Source: Candidatus Hydrogenedentota bacterium (GTDB lineage Bacteria > UBA8481 > J006). From it: a stretch of DNA of 64,000 nt. The translations under genes were made by a program, and so were the position numbers. The notes beneath the pieces were generated by a model, which was given only the letters and a program-made list of their open reading frames with translations, had not been told where the DNA came from and did not search any database. Positions 49,457-58,593 of the stretch are shown here, in pieces. Each line of letters starts with the position of its first letter. Position 1 is the stretch's first letter. The stretch is from contig RFFU01000070.1 in assembly GCA_003697085.1 (NCBI GenBank), positions 1-64,000 on the forward strand, given 5' to 3'.

Positions 49457-50709
49457 GAACCCCGTCCTTTCTTCCCCTTGGGTGAATCTTTTTGGGCGAG
49501 GGTGTCCGGAATATCGTCGAGAATCGGGAGCAGCCGCGCCATCTCGCTCGGTGGAATTCCCCTCCACCAATAGAACCATCCCCCTCGCCGCATCATTCCA
49601 TCGGCCTCTCGATAGTACCACTGGTTCACCGGATTGGAAGCGCGGCTCCTCCAAAAAAATTTGTCATGGTATTCCAGAAGGGTTCTCCAGAGGTCGCGCG
49701 CGAGTCCCTCCCCTCGCGCCGCGGGCAAGACCGCAAACTTATCAAGGTACTCCCATTCTCCCGCGGAACGGACGACCGCGCCACCGCGGTAACCCCTCTC
49801 GAGAAAGATCGATCGGATCGGGTACCGTCTGTTAAAGGATCTCGAATGATAAATCCGGCGAAGCGGCACTCCGAAGGCGCGCCCCAGCATCGAGGAAAAT
49901 CGCCCACGCGAAAGAGTCGAAAAATCCTCGTGTCGGACGATCTCGGCCCCCCTTTTCACCAATGTTCCCTTTCCCCTCTGCGTGAAGAGTTCCTCCAGAA
50001 ACCCTTCCGCTCCCGTCACCTGAACGACCAACGGCGGCGGCGCTACCTCGAGAAGAGAAAGAATCTCCCCAAACAGAAGCGCGGAAACCCGCGATAATTC
50101 CTTTTGCAGGGCGAGCGGGGGATCCAAGCGAAGGTTGACATTCGAAAGAATCCTTCCCTCTCGCGTTACAAGACCGGCCTCCGGAGTGACATACAACACC
50201 TTGAAGGGCTTCAATTCCGCAACGATCCATTTGAGGAATTCGGAGCGGACGCTTTCCTTCCGCTTGGGAGTACCTGTCCCGGACGTCGATATCGGCACGA
50301 GAGGAACCTGACCGGAGCGCGTCGCCCGCCGTATTCCGGAAAGATTCGGCCGGCTGTCCCTCTCGTCCTCTTCGAGGAAACTGACGACCGGAATCCCCTT
50401 CAGATTCCAAGAAGCGACCAAGGTCTCGTGAAGCGCGTCAACGCCGTCCTTCCGGCGCCTTCCCCCTCGATTGAGAACGCCTTCGTGGAGAACGATCGGG
50501 GTCAGCCCGAGTTCCGAGAGGAAGGCGAGTTGAATTGCGAACATCTCGAGTTCGAGATGCGTCAGGCGCGGATCGAGCAGAATGACGGCGAATCGGTGCG
50601 GGCGTCGGGAACGGAAAACCTTGATGTAGAAACGCGCTTCATTTTCGGCTCCGACGGCACGAAAGGAATTGATGACCAGATTTCGAATCCGGTCTTGACC
50701 CGCCTTCAT
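49453..50709 (-). CDS. N-acetylglutamate synthase, kinase-fold plus NAT domain
   Basis: The product should make N-acetylglutamate from acetyl-CoA and glutamate, first step of arginine synthesis. The N-terminal ~260 residues are a degenerate amino-acid-kinase (ArgB-like) fold (HRFAVILLDPRLTHLELEM, LTPIVLHEGVLNRGG, LKPFKVLYVTPEAGLV). The C-terminus is the vertebrate-type NAT domain: EWEYLDKFAVLPAARGEGLARDLW, FWRSRASNPVNQWYYREADG and GWFYWWRGI. This architecture is known from animals, fungi and some bacteria such as Xanthomonas. Kinase activity is doubtful. A final basic tail (KDSPKGKKGRGS) overlaps glgA. Confidence 0.88.
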   Translation of the reverse strand: MKAGQDRIRNLVINSFRAVGAENEARFYIKVFRSRRPHRFAVILLDPRLTHLELEMFAIQLAFLSELGLTPIVLHEGVLNRGGRRRKDGVDALHETLVASWNLKGIPVVSFLEEDERDSRPNLSGIRRATRSGQVPLVPISTSGTGTPKRKESVRSEFLKWIVAELKPFKVLYVTPEAGLVTREGRILSNVNLRLDPPLALQKELSRVSALLFGEILSLLEVAPPPLVVQVTGAEGFLEELFTQRGKGTLVKRGAEIVRHEDFSTLSRGRFSSMLGRAFGVPLRRIYHSRSFNRRYPIRSIFLERGYRGGAVVRSAGEWEYLDKFAVLPAARGEGLARDLWRTLLEYHDKFFWRSRASNPVNQWYYREADGMMRRGGWFYWWRGIPPSEMARLLPILDDIPDTLAQKDSPKGKKGRGS

Positions 50710-50721
50710 TCGCGGCGATAT

Positions 50722-51993
50722 CTATCCGGACAGTCCAAAGGCGCGATCGAGGACGGCCTTGAAATCCTCGCGCGATGGATTCTCGATCGAATTGGCGAAG
50801 GCATGACCGAGCATCGGATAGGAATGGAATTCGACGGGCAATTTCCGGCGCGTTCGCTCTTGAACCAAGGCTCGGCTCTGCTTGATGGAGACGATGTTGT
50901 CGTTCTCACCGTGAAACACCGCCACCAATCCCGGCACAACCTCGGTGTGGTAAATCGGAGAGATCATCCGGATGATATATTCGACCTCCGCTTTGTCGGC
51001 TCTCCTCTTCGAGGCTTCCACGGCCAAGTTCTTGACGCCGTTCGAAGCGCGGCCGGGGTCGATGCCGGCGACGATTTCGCGGAATTCCTCCAACGAACCA
51101 AACATCTGCGGATAATACAGCACCGTTACCTTCAGGCTGGGGTCGAGAATCGAAGCGCGCAAGGCGATCCCTCCGCCCATCGAATACCCGACCAGACCCA
51201 GACGCTTCGGGTCAACCCGCTCATCCCTCTTCAACGATTCCAAGGCATTGAGAACATCACGAACCTCGTTGCCCCGCTTCCCCTCCGAACGCCCCCATCC
51301 CCGATAATCCGGAGCCACGGAAAGGATTCCGTTCTCGGCCAACCATTTCACCGTGTCTTCCGTGTGCAATCCCGTCGTGTACGGCTTGTCCGATGGATGA
51401 CACACAACGAGCGCGGGGAAGGGACCGTCCCCCGCGGGAACTCCCAGAATCCCGTAAACCTTCTCCGAATCGGACCGGTAGGAGATCTCCAGAACCCGCG
51501 AACCATCCTTGGACTGAGAACGCGTTTTGAGAATCGTGAAAGGCGTCGTGGAAAGAGGACGATCGAGCCGATATTTGACCGCTTGGTTCCCCAAACGCGG
51601 AGCCAATACCCACGTCATATTGCCTCGCGCGGCCACCGGTGCCGGTTGCCTCCCGAACCATTCCACGGCTCCAATGCCCAAAATCGGATGGTTCAGGACG
51701 TTGGCGAGCCAGAGGACGAAAAGCGTCAGATACGTCAACGCAACCGCTCCCAGGGCGGCTACTTTCCACGGCGGCAAACCTACAAAGGCCACCCCTCCTC
51801 CGCCGGAAACTATCGAGCCGTTCTCGATAGATTCCTTTGCCACATCCTTCTTCCCTCCGTATCTCCCTTCTTTGACTCCACCGGCCTTCACGTTCGAAGG
51901 CGTTCTCCGTTTCTCCCGCGCCCTTTTGCCGCTGGAATCCGGCCTACCTGGAGCGTTCGAAGAAGTGGCATTCCGCTTTTTCTTTTTCGCCAT
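50722..51993 (-). CDS. Membrane-anchored alpha/beta hydrolase
   Basis: The 423-residue protein has a very basic N-terminus (MAKKKKRNATSS), a membrane helix (VAALGAVALTYLTLFVLWLANVL) and an alpha/beta hydrolase domain of the dienelactone hydrolase/S9 type: ILGVPAGDGPFPALVVCHPS, APDYRGWGRSEGKRGNEVRD, nucleophile GLVGYSMGGGIALRA, and a His in YPMLGHAFANSI; GENDNIV supplies the probable acid. Esterase or peptidase is likely, substrate unknown. GGAAGGAGAGCC precedes the ATG. It is the promoter-proximal gene of the minus-strand run down to glgA and surE. Confidence 0.85.
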   Translation of the reverse strand: MAKKKKRNATSSNAPGRPDSSGKRAREKRRTPSNVKAGGVKEGRYGGKKDVAKESIENGSIVSGGGGVAFVGLPPWKVAALGAVALTYLTLFVLWLANVLNHPILGIGAVEWFGRQPAPVAARGNMTWVLAPRLGNQAVKYRLDRPLSTTPFTILKTRSQSKDGSRVLEISYRSDSEKVYGILGVPAGDGPFPALVVCHPSDKPYTTGLHTEDTVKWLAENGILSVAPDYRGWGRSEGKRGNEVRDVLNALESLKRDERVDPKRLGLVGYSMGGGIALRASILDPSLKVTVLYYPQMFGSLEEFREIVAGIDPGRASNGVKNLAVEASKRRADKAEVEYIIRMISPIYHTEVVPGLVAVFHGENDNIVSIKQSRALVQERTRRKLPVEFHSYPMLGHAFANSIENPSREDFKAVLDRAFGLSG

Positions 51994-52064
51994 GGCTCTC
52001 CTTCCGAAAAGTAATCCTCTCCACCGTTATCCTAGAAGAAACCCCCTCCCACGCAATCAAAAAA

Positions 52065-52094
52065 GGTGTCATTCTTCCAATTTGTCAATTTCAC
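52065..52094 (-). repeat. 30-bp dispersed repeat, copy 1
   Basis: On the minus strand GTGAAATTGACAAATTGGAAGAATGACACC. It is 28/30 identical to the plus-strand element at 57117-57146. It lies upstream of the alpha/beta hydrolase gene. Confidence 0.75.
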
Positions 52095-52346
52095 CACTTC
52101 GGAAGTCTAAATTTTTGAGACATTTTTATTGTAAGAGTCCATCCGAAAAACCTGGTTGTCGCCAAGCCGCATCCCTTTCTATCTTGCTGGGAACGAAACG
52201 GATCCTTCGTCGTCCAGGAGATTAAGGGATCGATTTAAGCACGCCAACGGTGCCGGGGATACGAAGGCTGTTCGTAACAATTTACCAAAAGATGCCCGGA
52301 TCAATCGGGCACGCAACACTGTTCAGTTTCGTCTTTCCACGATGGT

Positions 52347-52500
52347 CCTGCAGACTGGAGAATCCGCGCTCCAACGCGGTGCTGAGATCACCGCACCGAC
52401 AAGATGCCAGCGGTCCGGGCAACCACGCTCTTTGCGGTTCTTCTGCCGGCAAGATGCCTGCGTTCCCAGGTTGGAGAGCCCTCGCTCTCTCAGACGGCTT
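52347..52500. repeat. GC-rich hairpin repeats (family A)
   Basis: Modules include CCTGCAGACTGGAGAATCCGCGCTCCA, then GCCGGCAAGATGCCTGCGTTCCCAGG (related, inverted, to 11957-11990) and CAGGTTGGAGAGCCCTCGCTCT. These are the same building blocks as at 11.9, 19.9 and 57.0 kb in a different order. Confidence 0.6.
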
Positions 52501-52589
52501 GAAATGAGAGGTGAATTTTCCGCGGCCAAAAATCTTTTCGACATAAGGAACCATTTCTTGACCCGCCCCCCCGCGGAATACTCGGGAGG

Positions 52590-52618
52590 TTGCCCGGAGG
52601 AAGAATGCCACTTACAAT
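52590..52618 (+). promoter_or_regulatory. Putative metH promoter
   Basis: TTGCCC-N17-TACAAT, with 19 bases from the -10 to ATG 52638. The short leader (CCTGTAACGGACCTCAAAA) has only a weak ribosome binding site. Confidence 0.4.
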
Positions 52619-52637
52619 CCTGTAACGGACCTCAAAA

Positions 52638-55600
52638 ATGATATTCGACGAAAAGAAGAAATATCGCCTTGCATTCCTTTCCCGCACGGCCAGGAAGCGA
52701 ATCCTGCTTCTCGACGGAGCGATGGGAACGATGATCCAGAGACACTCACTCGCGGAGGAGGATTTTCGAGGCGAGCGATTCCGGAGTCATCCGAAGGAAC
52801 TGAAGGGGTGCAACGACCTCCTTGTCCTCACGCAACCCGATCTCATCGCGAAAATTCACCGTGAGTATTTCGAAGCCGGTTCGGACATCATCGAAACGAA
52901 TACATTCAATTCCACGCGGATTTCGATGGTCGACTACGGCCTTGAATCCACTGTCCGCGAGATCAACGAAGCCGCGGCGCGACTGGCTCGAAAAGTCGCG
53001 GATGAATTTGAAACGGAGGAGCATCCGCGTTTTGTTGCCGGAGTGCTCGGCCCCACCAACCGAACGGCCACGCTCTCCCCAGACGTTGAGCGTCCCGGTT
53101 TCCGCAACGTCACATTCAAGGAACTGGTTGCGGCCTATACGGAAGCAACCGAGGGGCTCATCGCCGGCGGCGCGGACCTCTTGTTGATCGAAACGGTCTT
53201 CGACACGCTCAATGCCAAGGCGGCCATCTGGGCCGTTCTGGACTCCTTCGAGCGACTTGGTTTCGCACTTCCGATCATGATTTCGGGAACCATCACCGAC
53301 GCAGGCGGACGCACACTTTCGGGACAGACACCGGAAGCGTTCTGGTATTCCGTCTCCCACGCGAAGCCCTTCTCGATCGGATTCAACTGCGCCCTGGGCG
53401 CGGCGGAATTGCGCCCGCACATCCGCGAGATTTCCTCCGTCGCCGATACCTTCGTAAGCGCTCATCCGAACGCGGGACTTCCCAACGAGTTCGGGGGGTA
53501 CGATGAAACTCCGGAGAAGATGGCGCACATTCTCGAAGACTTCGCCCGCGAGGGGCTTCTCAACATTGTCGGAGGTTGTTGCGGAACGACGCCGGATCAT
53601 ATCCGTGCCATCGGCGAAGCGGTAGCCGGCCTTCCTCCTCGGGTCGTCCCCGAGATACCGCCATACTGCCGCCTCAGCGGTCTCGAACCGCTCGTGATCC
53701 GACCGGAGGCGAACTTCGTAAACGTCGGAGAACGAACCAACGTCGCCGGCTCACGCCGATTCGCTCGGCTCATCCGGGAGGAGAAATACACTGAAGCGCT
53801 CGCAGTCGCCCGCGAACAAGTTGAGAACGGCGCCCAGATGATCGACGTCAATATGGACGAAGGAATGCTCGACTCCGAGGAAGCGATGCGCCGATTTCTC
53901 TTTCTCGTCGCCGGAGAGCCGGACATCTGCCGCGTCCCCATTATGATCGATTCGTCGAAATGGAACGTCATCGAAGCAGGATTGGAATGCGTCCAAGGGA
54001 AGGGCGTCGTCAATTCACTGAGTCTGAAGGAAGGTGAGGAGGCTTTTCTCGAGCAGGCGAAACGCGTCCGAAGGCATGGTTTCGCCACGATCGTGATGGC
54101 CTTCGACGAAGAGGGACAGGCGGACACCGTTGAACGGCGCATCGCGATCTGTCGGCGGGCCTACCGGCTCCTCACCGAAAAACTTGACTTTCCTCCTCAA
54201 GATATCATCTTCGATCCCAACATCTTCGCCGTCGCCACGGGAATTCCGGAGCACAACAACTACGCCGTCGATTTCTTCACGGCCACCCGCGAAATCAAAC
54301 GGCAGTGTCCCGGAGTTTTGATCAGCGGTGGTGTCAGCAACGTGTCCTTCTCCTTCCGCGGCAACAATGTGATTCGTGAGGCGATGCATGCGGTCTTTCT
54401 CTATCATGCGATAAAGGCCGGGATGGATATGGGCATCGTCAACGCGGGTCAGTTGGCCGTTTACGATGAAGTTCCCCCCGAATTGCGCAAACGGGTGGAA
54501 GACGTCATTCTGAATCGCCGCCCCGACGCAACGGAACGTCTGATGGAATTCGCCGAGACGGTCAAGCAGGGAGCCGAGTCCGCAAAAACCGAATCGGAAG
54601 CGGCGCGATGGCGTCGGGCTCCCGTCGAGGAAAGACTTCAGCACGCGCTTTTGAAGGGAATTGCGGAGCACATCGAGGAGGATACGTTGGAAGCGCTGGA
54701 GAAGTTCGGCCGCCCGATCTCCGTTATCGAGGGACCGTTGATGGATGGAATGAACCGCGTGGGGGATCTCTTTGGAGCGGGAAAGATGTTCTTACCTCAG
54801 GTCGTCAAGAGCGCGCGGGTGATGAAACGAGCCGTGGCGGTACTGATCCCCTTCCTCGAAAAAGAAGAGGCGGAGGGAGCCCAAAAGCGGAAAGGTCGCA
54901 TCGTTTTGGCGACCGTGAAGGGCGACGTGCATGACATCGGAAAGAATATCGTCGGAGTCGTTTTGAAATGCAACGGATACGATATCCTCGATCTCGGTGT
55001 TATGGTTCCGGCGGAGAAGATTCTTGCGGCGGCACGGAAGCACAATGCGGATGCGATCGGCTTGAGCGGACTGATTACACCGAGCCTCGATGAGATGGTG
55101 AATGTCGCTCGGGAGATGGAGCGGGCGGGATTGACCGTTCCTCTGCTCATCGGCGGCGCGACAACCTCGCGCATCCACACCGCCGTTCGAATCGACCCGG
55201 AGTACTCGCATCCCGTAATCCACGTCAAAGACGCTTCTCGTGCCGTCGGAGTGACGGGTGAAATCTTCAGTGACGATCTTCGCGAAAATTTTCTTCAGCG
55301 TTTGGGGCAGGAATACGCGGAATTACGCGAACGCCATACGAACCGGAAGAAACGTGAAGACCTCCTGAGCCTCGAAGAGGCTCGGGAACACCGATTCGAT
55401 GGAGGGTGGGACGAGTATACACCGCCGCGACCGAGTTTCCTCGGCGTGCGTCCTCTCGAAAACCTCCCGCTCGACGAGATCATCGCCCGATTCGATTGGA
55501 CGCCTTTCTTTCAAACCTGGGAATTGAAGGGCCGCTTTCCGGCGATCTTGGACGATCCGAAGGTCGGCACCGAGGCGCGAAAACTTCATTCGGATGCGCT

Positions 55601-56252
55601 CGCCATGCTGGAAAGAATTCGCGATTTGGGGCGCGTTTTTCCCCGGGCTGCTGTCGGGTTCTTCCCGGCCAATTCCCGAAACGAAACCGTGATCATTTAC
55701 CGGGATGACGAGCGCACCGAGGAACGCGGGGCTTTCCAATTTCCGAGGCAGGTCCGAAAAAGGGGCGCCCGGTCCGATTCCTCTTTCATCTGCTATTCTC
55801 TGGCGGATTTCATTGCGCCGGTGGAGACGGGATTGCGTGATTATCTCGGAGGATTCGTGGTGACGGCCGGGCCGGAAATCGAGGAGTTGGCCCGGGAGCA
55901 CGAAGAAGCGGGCGACGACTACGGTTCGATTCTCATCAAGTCTTTGGCGGACCGGATCGCCGAGGCGTTGGCGGAATACCTCCATCTTCTCGTTCGAACG
56001 ACGCTTTGGGGCTACGCGCCCGAGGAGTCTCTTTCCAACGAGGACATCTTGCGCGAACGTTATCGAGGAATCCGACCGGCATTCGGTTACCCCGCCTGCC
56101 CGGACCACTCCGGCAAGCGGCTTCTGTGGGAACTGCTCGAGGCCGACCGCCTCACGCCCGTTCGACTGACCGAGACCTTCGCGATGCAACCGGCTTCTTC
56201 CGTCAGCGGCCTTTACTTTGCGCATCCGGGAGCATGCTACTTCGCCGTTTGA
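52638..56252 (+). CDS. metH: Cobalamin-dependent methionine synthase
   Basis: MetH transfers a methyl group from methyltetrahydrofolate to homocysteine through cobalamin. The 1204-residue protein is full length: homocysteine domain ([13 protein letters not shown], zinc Cys pair at 314-315 in [11 protein letters not shown]), pterin domain ([33 protein letters not shown]-type NMDEGMLD), B12 domain with [20 protein letters not shown] (cobalt-ligand His765), and a C-terminal reactivation domain ([21 protein letters not shown]-like [27 protein letters not shown]). It is a single-gene unit, requiring B12 supply from elsewhere. Confidence 0.97.
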   Translation: MIFDEKKKYRLAFLSRTARKRILLLDGAMGTMIQRHSLAEEDFRGERFRSHPKELKGCNDLLVLTQPDLIAKIHREYFEAGSDIIETNTFNSTRISMVDYGLESTVREINEAAARLARKVADEFETEEHPRFVAGVLGPTNRTATLSPDVERPGFRNVTFKELVAAYTEATEGLIAGGADLLLIETVFDTLNAKAAIWAVLDSFERLGFALPIMISGTITDAGGRTLSGQTPEAFWYSVSHAKPFSIGFNCALGAAELRPHIREISSVADTFVSAHPNAGLPNEFGGYDETPEKMAHILEDFAREGLLNIVGGCCGTTPDHIRAIGEAVAGLPPRVVPEIPPYCRLSGLEPLVIRPEANFVNVGERTNVAGSRRFARLIREEKYTEALAVAREQVENGAQMIDVNMDEGMLDSEEAMRRFLFLVAGEPDICRVPIMIDSSKWNVIEAGLECVQGKGVVNSLSLKEGEEAFLEQAKRVRRHGFATIVMAFDEEGQADTVERRIAICRRAYRLLTEKLDFPPQDIIFDPNIFAVATGIPEHNNYAVDFFTATREIKRQCPGVLISGGVSNVSFSFRGNNVIREAMHAVFLYHAIKAGMDMGIVNAGQLAVYDEVPPELRKRVEDVILNRRPDATERLMEFAETVKQGAESAKTESEAARWRRAPVEERLQHALLKGIAEHIEEDTLEALEKFGRPISVIEGPLMDGMNRVGDLFGAGKMFLPQVVKSARVMKRAVAVLIPFLEKEEAEGAQKRKGRIVLATVKGDVHDIGKNIVGVVLKCNGYDILDLGVMVPAEKILAAARKHNADAIGLSGLITPSLDEMVNVAREMERAGLTVPLLIGGATTSRIHTAVRIDPEYSHPVIHVKDASRAVGVTGEIFSDDLRENFLQRLGQEYAELRERHTNRKKREDLLSLEEAREHRFDGGWDEYTPPRPSFLGVRPLENLPLDEIIARFDWTPFFQTWELKGRFPAILDDPKVGTEARKLHSDALAMLERIRDLGRVFPRAAVGFFPANSRNETVIIYRDDERTEERGAFQFPRQVRKRGARSDSSFICYSLADFIAPVETGLRDYLGGFVVTAGPEIEELAREHEEAGDDYGSILIKSLADRIAEALAEYLHLLVRTTLWGYAPEESLSNEDILRERYRGIRPAFGYPACPDHSGKRLLWELLEADRLTPVRLTETFAMQPASSVSGLYFAHPGACYFAV

Positions 56253-56294
56253 GAACGGGGAACAAGACCAAGGGAAAAAATCCTTTTATAGCCC

Positions 56295-56346
56295 CCCGCC
56301 CCGTTTTCCTTTTTCCACTTGCCTTCTCCCCTTTGCCTTTTTCCCA
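56295..56346. repeat. Polypyrimidine tract after metH
   Basis: CCGTTTTCCTTTTTCCACTT-type sequence ending CCTTTGCCTTTTTCCC, 40 bases after the metH stop. It belongs with the tracts at 40.1 and 44.8 kb. Confidence 0.55.
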
Positions 56347-56459
56347 TGAAGGGCCGGATTAACCGGACGACGTCCCCGCCAACACGGGGCGGGGCGCAGC
56401 TTCAGAGGTCGTTAGGCCGTCCGAACGCCTTCAGTTTCTTAGGGGGAATCTTTTCGATC

Positions 56460-56651
56460 TTACGGTCGTTCCGCCGCGGTCTCGTTGGCCCCCTCCAGAT
56501 CGTAAAGAATGTGTTCGTTCGGTCGAAAAACCTTCTCCTCCGAAGCGCCGATCTACGAGGGCGGAGAGAGTTTTTCATCTTTCGCGGCCGTTTTCGCGAC
56601 CGTAATCACCCCGACGATCTTCCCGACATCTTTGTCCCTGAGTGTCAACAC
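56460..56651 (-). pseudogene. Possible decayed coding fragment with in-frame stop
   Basis: Reading from GTG 56651 gives VLTLRDKDVGKIVGVITVAK through DEKLSPPS, then a TAG (56553-56555), then IGASEEKVFRPNEHILYDLE and GANETAAERP before TAA. The residue mix looks protein-like on both sides of the stop, and the frame differs by one from the HicB-like ORF that precedes it. I do not recognise the family. It may be the shifted remainder of a damaged gene. Confidence 0.3.
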
Positions 56652-56784
56652 CTTCCCTTAGATTCTCTCGGGCTTCTTCAAGAGACGAACCTTGAGTATT
56701 CGCTCCCGGGATCTTCTCCGCATAGCCTAACCAGCCTCCTTCCTCCTGCTGATAGACAGTGTGAAACTTTCCGATTCGTGGCAC
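56575..56784 (-). pseudogene. HicB-like antitoxin fragment
   Basis: The segment KFHTVYQQEEGGWLGYAEKI-PGANTQGSSLEEARENLREG matches the HicB partial RNase-H fold, including the LPG-x-TQG-S/T-LEEA pattern. After LREG the frame continues as an Arg/Gly-rich tail (RCREDRRGDYGRENGRER) unlike HicB, so a frameshift is probable. GTG 56784 is the likely start. HicB normally neutralises the HicA mRNA interferase, but no HicA is found beside it. A palindrome-rich region lies directly upstream. Confidence 0.5.
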
Positions 56785-56815
56785 CTTTGTATTTCCGCGT
56801 ATCTTTGAAACGAGT

Positions 56816-56900
56816 CTAGAAGCGGCTTCATAAGTACCGCTCCTGCCTCGAAAATCCTGAAATATCAAGGGGAAAGAAAGCCTTATGAAACCGCTTCTAG
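56816..56900. repeat. 19-bp inverted repeat pair
   Basis: CTAGAAGCGGCTTCATAAG at 56816-56834 and CTTATGAAACCGCTTCTAG at 56882-56900 are inverted copies with one mismatch, 47 bases apart. The left arm contains the perfect palindrome GAAGC-G-GCTTC. They could be operators for the HicB-like gene or ends of a small non-autonomous element. Confidence 0.6.
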
Positions 56901-56975
56901 TCCAAATCGTTGGTCGTGCCTAGAACGAATCGACGGCGGCGTTGGGGGGCGCGTCAAAGAAACGGCAAGCCGGTC

Positions 56976-57146
56976 CGTTCCGCAGGTTGGAGAACCTGCG
57001 CTCCATTACTGCAGGCAGACCTGCGCTCCCAGGTTTCGCCGCAGACTGGAGTGTCGGCGCTCCAACTGCCAGCCGTGGACTGGAGGGTCCGCGCTCCGTT
57101 GCCGCGCTTTCATACCGCGAAATTGACAAATTGGAAGAATGACCCC
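56976..57146. repeat. GC-rich hairpin repeats (family A) plus 30-bp repeat, copy 2
   Basis: 56981-57000 is the perfect hairpin CGCAGGTT-ggag-AACCTGCG. It is followed by GCTCCATTACTGCAGGCAGACC, CGCAGACTGGAGTGTCGGCGCTCC and GTGGACTGGAGGGTCCGCGCTCC, three variants of one theme. 57117-57146 is GCGAAATTGACAAATTGGAAGAATGACCCC, the second copy of the 30-bp element. No coding potential. Confidence 0.65.
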
Positions 57147-57147
57147 C

Positions 57148-57176
57148 TTGTCAGGTGGGGTTTAAAGGCATATTCT
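57148..57176 (+). promoter_or_regulatory. Promoter for the purine-oxidation operon
   Basis: TTGTCA-N17-TATTCT directly follows the 30-bp repeat and lies about 35 bases before GTG 57211. Confidence 0.45.
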
Positions 57177-57210
57177 GCTTTGCTTGAATGAAATGGGAGG
57201 TCGAGGAATC

Positions 57211-58041
57211 GTGTTACCGAACGTTCGAAAGTTTTATCGTCCCACCAGTTTGGAAGAAGCCGTTGCACTTTTGAATTCCGAGAAGGAGCGGAACGTGGTT
57301 CTGGGAGGCGGAACGCAATTGGCGCTCTCGGCGCATCCAGGGATCGAGGGGCTGATCGACCTGGGCGGACTGGGGCTCGATAAAATTGAGCGGCGGGGGG
57401 AGGAGATCGTGATCGGAGCGCGGGCACGGCCGAGCGACCTCTTCCGATCAGAACTTCTTCGCGACGTCGCCGACAATATCCTGGCCGAGGCTGCGGGGAA
57501 TTATCTGGCGGAGGTGCAGCGGAACCGGGCCTCGATCGGCGGCATCCTCATCTCCTGCGCCGCCTGGGCCGACATTGCGGCCGCGCTTCTTGCCATCGGT
57601 GGTCGAATCACGATCGCCGGAAAGGACGGCGAGAAGACGATGACGGTGGACGAGTTCTACGAGGCGGGCCCTTCGAAGGCGGCGCACCGGGCCATCATCA
57701 CGGAACTGCGGATTCGTGCCGGCGGTCGCGGCGCCTACCAGCGGCTCGCCAAGACCGAGACGGACATCTCGATCCTTTCTTCCCTCGTCCGCCTCGACGA
57801 AGAGACCGACGGGACGATCCGCGAAGCACGCGTGGTCATCGGGGGCGCCACGGCGTTGCCGGTGCGTGTCCGAGAAGTGGAAGAAAAACTGCGAGGAAAG
57901 AGACTCGACCCCGCGTTGGCCGAGGAAGCCTCGCGGGATTGTCCCATCGAGACGGTGGGTGATTTCCGCGCCTCGGCCGACTACCGAAGAAAGATGGCCG
58001 CGGTTCTTACCAAACGCGCGCTTGCAGCGCTGGCGAAATAA
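57211..58041 (+). CDS. Molybdenum hydroxylase FAD subunit (CoxM/XdhB type)
   Basis: This medium subunit passes electrons from the molybdenum and Fe-S subunits to an acceptor. The product has a PCMH-type FAD domain: FYRPTSLEEAVALLNSEK, NVVLGGGTQLALS, NRASIGGILISCAAWADIAAAL, and a C-terminal CO-dehydrogenase flavoprotein domain (GRGAYQRLAKTETDISILSS, VVIGGATALPVRVREVE). GTG 57211 follows GGGAGGTCGAGGAATC and begins LPNVRKFYRPTS; the TTG at 57184 is the ORF-track start. Length from GTG is 276 residues. It leads a three-gene hydroxylase set. Confidence 0.88.
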   Translation: MLPNVRKFYRPTSLEEAVALLNSEKERNVVLGGGTQLALSAHPGIEGLIDLGGLGLDKIERRGEEIVIGARARPSDLFRSELLRDVADNILAEAAGNYLAEVQRNRASIGGILISCAAWADIAAALLAIGGRITIAGKDGEKTMTVDEFYEAGPSKAAHRAIITELRIRAGGRGAYQRLAKTETDISILSSLVRLDEETDGTIREARVVIGGATALPVRVREVEEKLRGKRLDPALAEEASRDCPIETVGDFRASADYRRKMAAVLTKRALAALAK

Positions 58042-58063
58042 CGAGAAACGGGAGAAAAAGAGG

Positions 58064-58573
58064 ATGAAGGTTCAATTCACGTTCAACGGAAGCAAAGTCG
58101 AATGGGACGTCCATCCCGGAGAAACGCTCTTCGAAACAATCCGGCGCGAGGGTTACTACGGGACGAAACGCGGATGCAACACCGGGGATTGCGGAACCTG
58201 CACGGTGCTGATCAACGGTGATCCCGTCAACTCTTGCCAGGTCTTCACCGCCTCACTGGAGGGCTCGGAAGTCCGCACGATCGAAGGGGTCGTTTACCGC
58301 GACCGGAAGACCGGAGAGGTCATACGCCATCCGGTCCAGGAAAAGTTCGTCGAGGCGGGTGCGATCCAATGCGGCTATTGCATCCCCGGGATGGTCCTTT
58401 CCGCAATCGGACTTCTCGAGAAGAATCCGAATCCGTCGGAAGAAGAGATCCGGCGCGCGCTCGACGGGAACATCTGCCGGTGCACGGGTTACGTGAAGCA
58501 GATCGAGGCGGTCAAGGAGGCCGCCAAGGCTTTGGCTTCCGGCGCCTACCATCCCGCCCCGAATCGGGCTTGA
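58064..58573 (+). CDS. Molybdenum hydroxylase [2Fe-2S] subunit
   Basis: The 169-residue protein has the two [2Fe-2S] domains of the CoxS/XdhC family: plant-type GCNTGDCGTCTVLINGDPVNSC and the alpha-helical second cluster CGYCIPGMVLSA...NICRCTGYVKQ. It bridges the molybdenum site and FAD. ATG 58064 follows AAAAAGAGG closely. It sits 22 bases after the FAD subunit gene and 20 bases before the large subunit. Confidence 0.93.
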   Translation: MKVQFTFNGSKVEWDVHPGETLFETIRREGYYGTKRGCNTGDCGTCTVLINGDPVNSCQVFTASLEGSEVRTIEGVVYRDRKTGEVIRHPVQEKFVEAGAIQCGYCIPGMVLSAIGLLEKNPNPSEEEIRRALDGNICRCTGYVKQIEAVKEAAKALASGAYHPAPNRA

Positions 58574-58593
58574 TTCAGGAAGGAGAGATCCGA

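Larger units (their letters stand above)
52015..52637. other. Gene-free region before metH
   Basis: This 620-bp gap holds an AT-rich part (about 52.06-52.14 kb) with the 30-bp repeat, a GC-rich part with family A hairpins, and the metH promoter. I looked for a cobalamin (B12 box), SAM or SAH riboswitch and saw no recognisable core. No gene is supported on either strand. Confidence 0.5.

Noticed and set aside
52138-52637. Cobalamin or SAM riboswitch before metH
   Set aside because: No B12 box, S-box or SAH core could be identified; the region is explained by repeats and a promoter.
56319-56819. 166-residue plus ORF after metH
   Set aside because: Antisense to the HicB-like fragment and partly repeat sequence; no recognisable domain.
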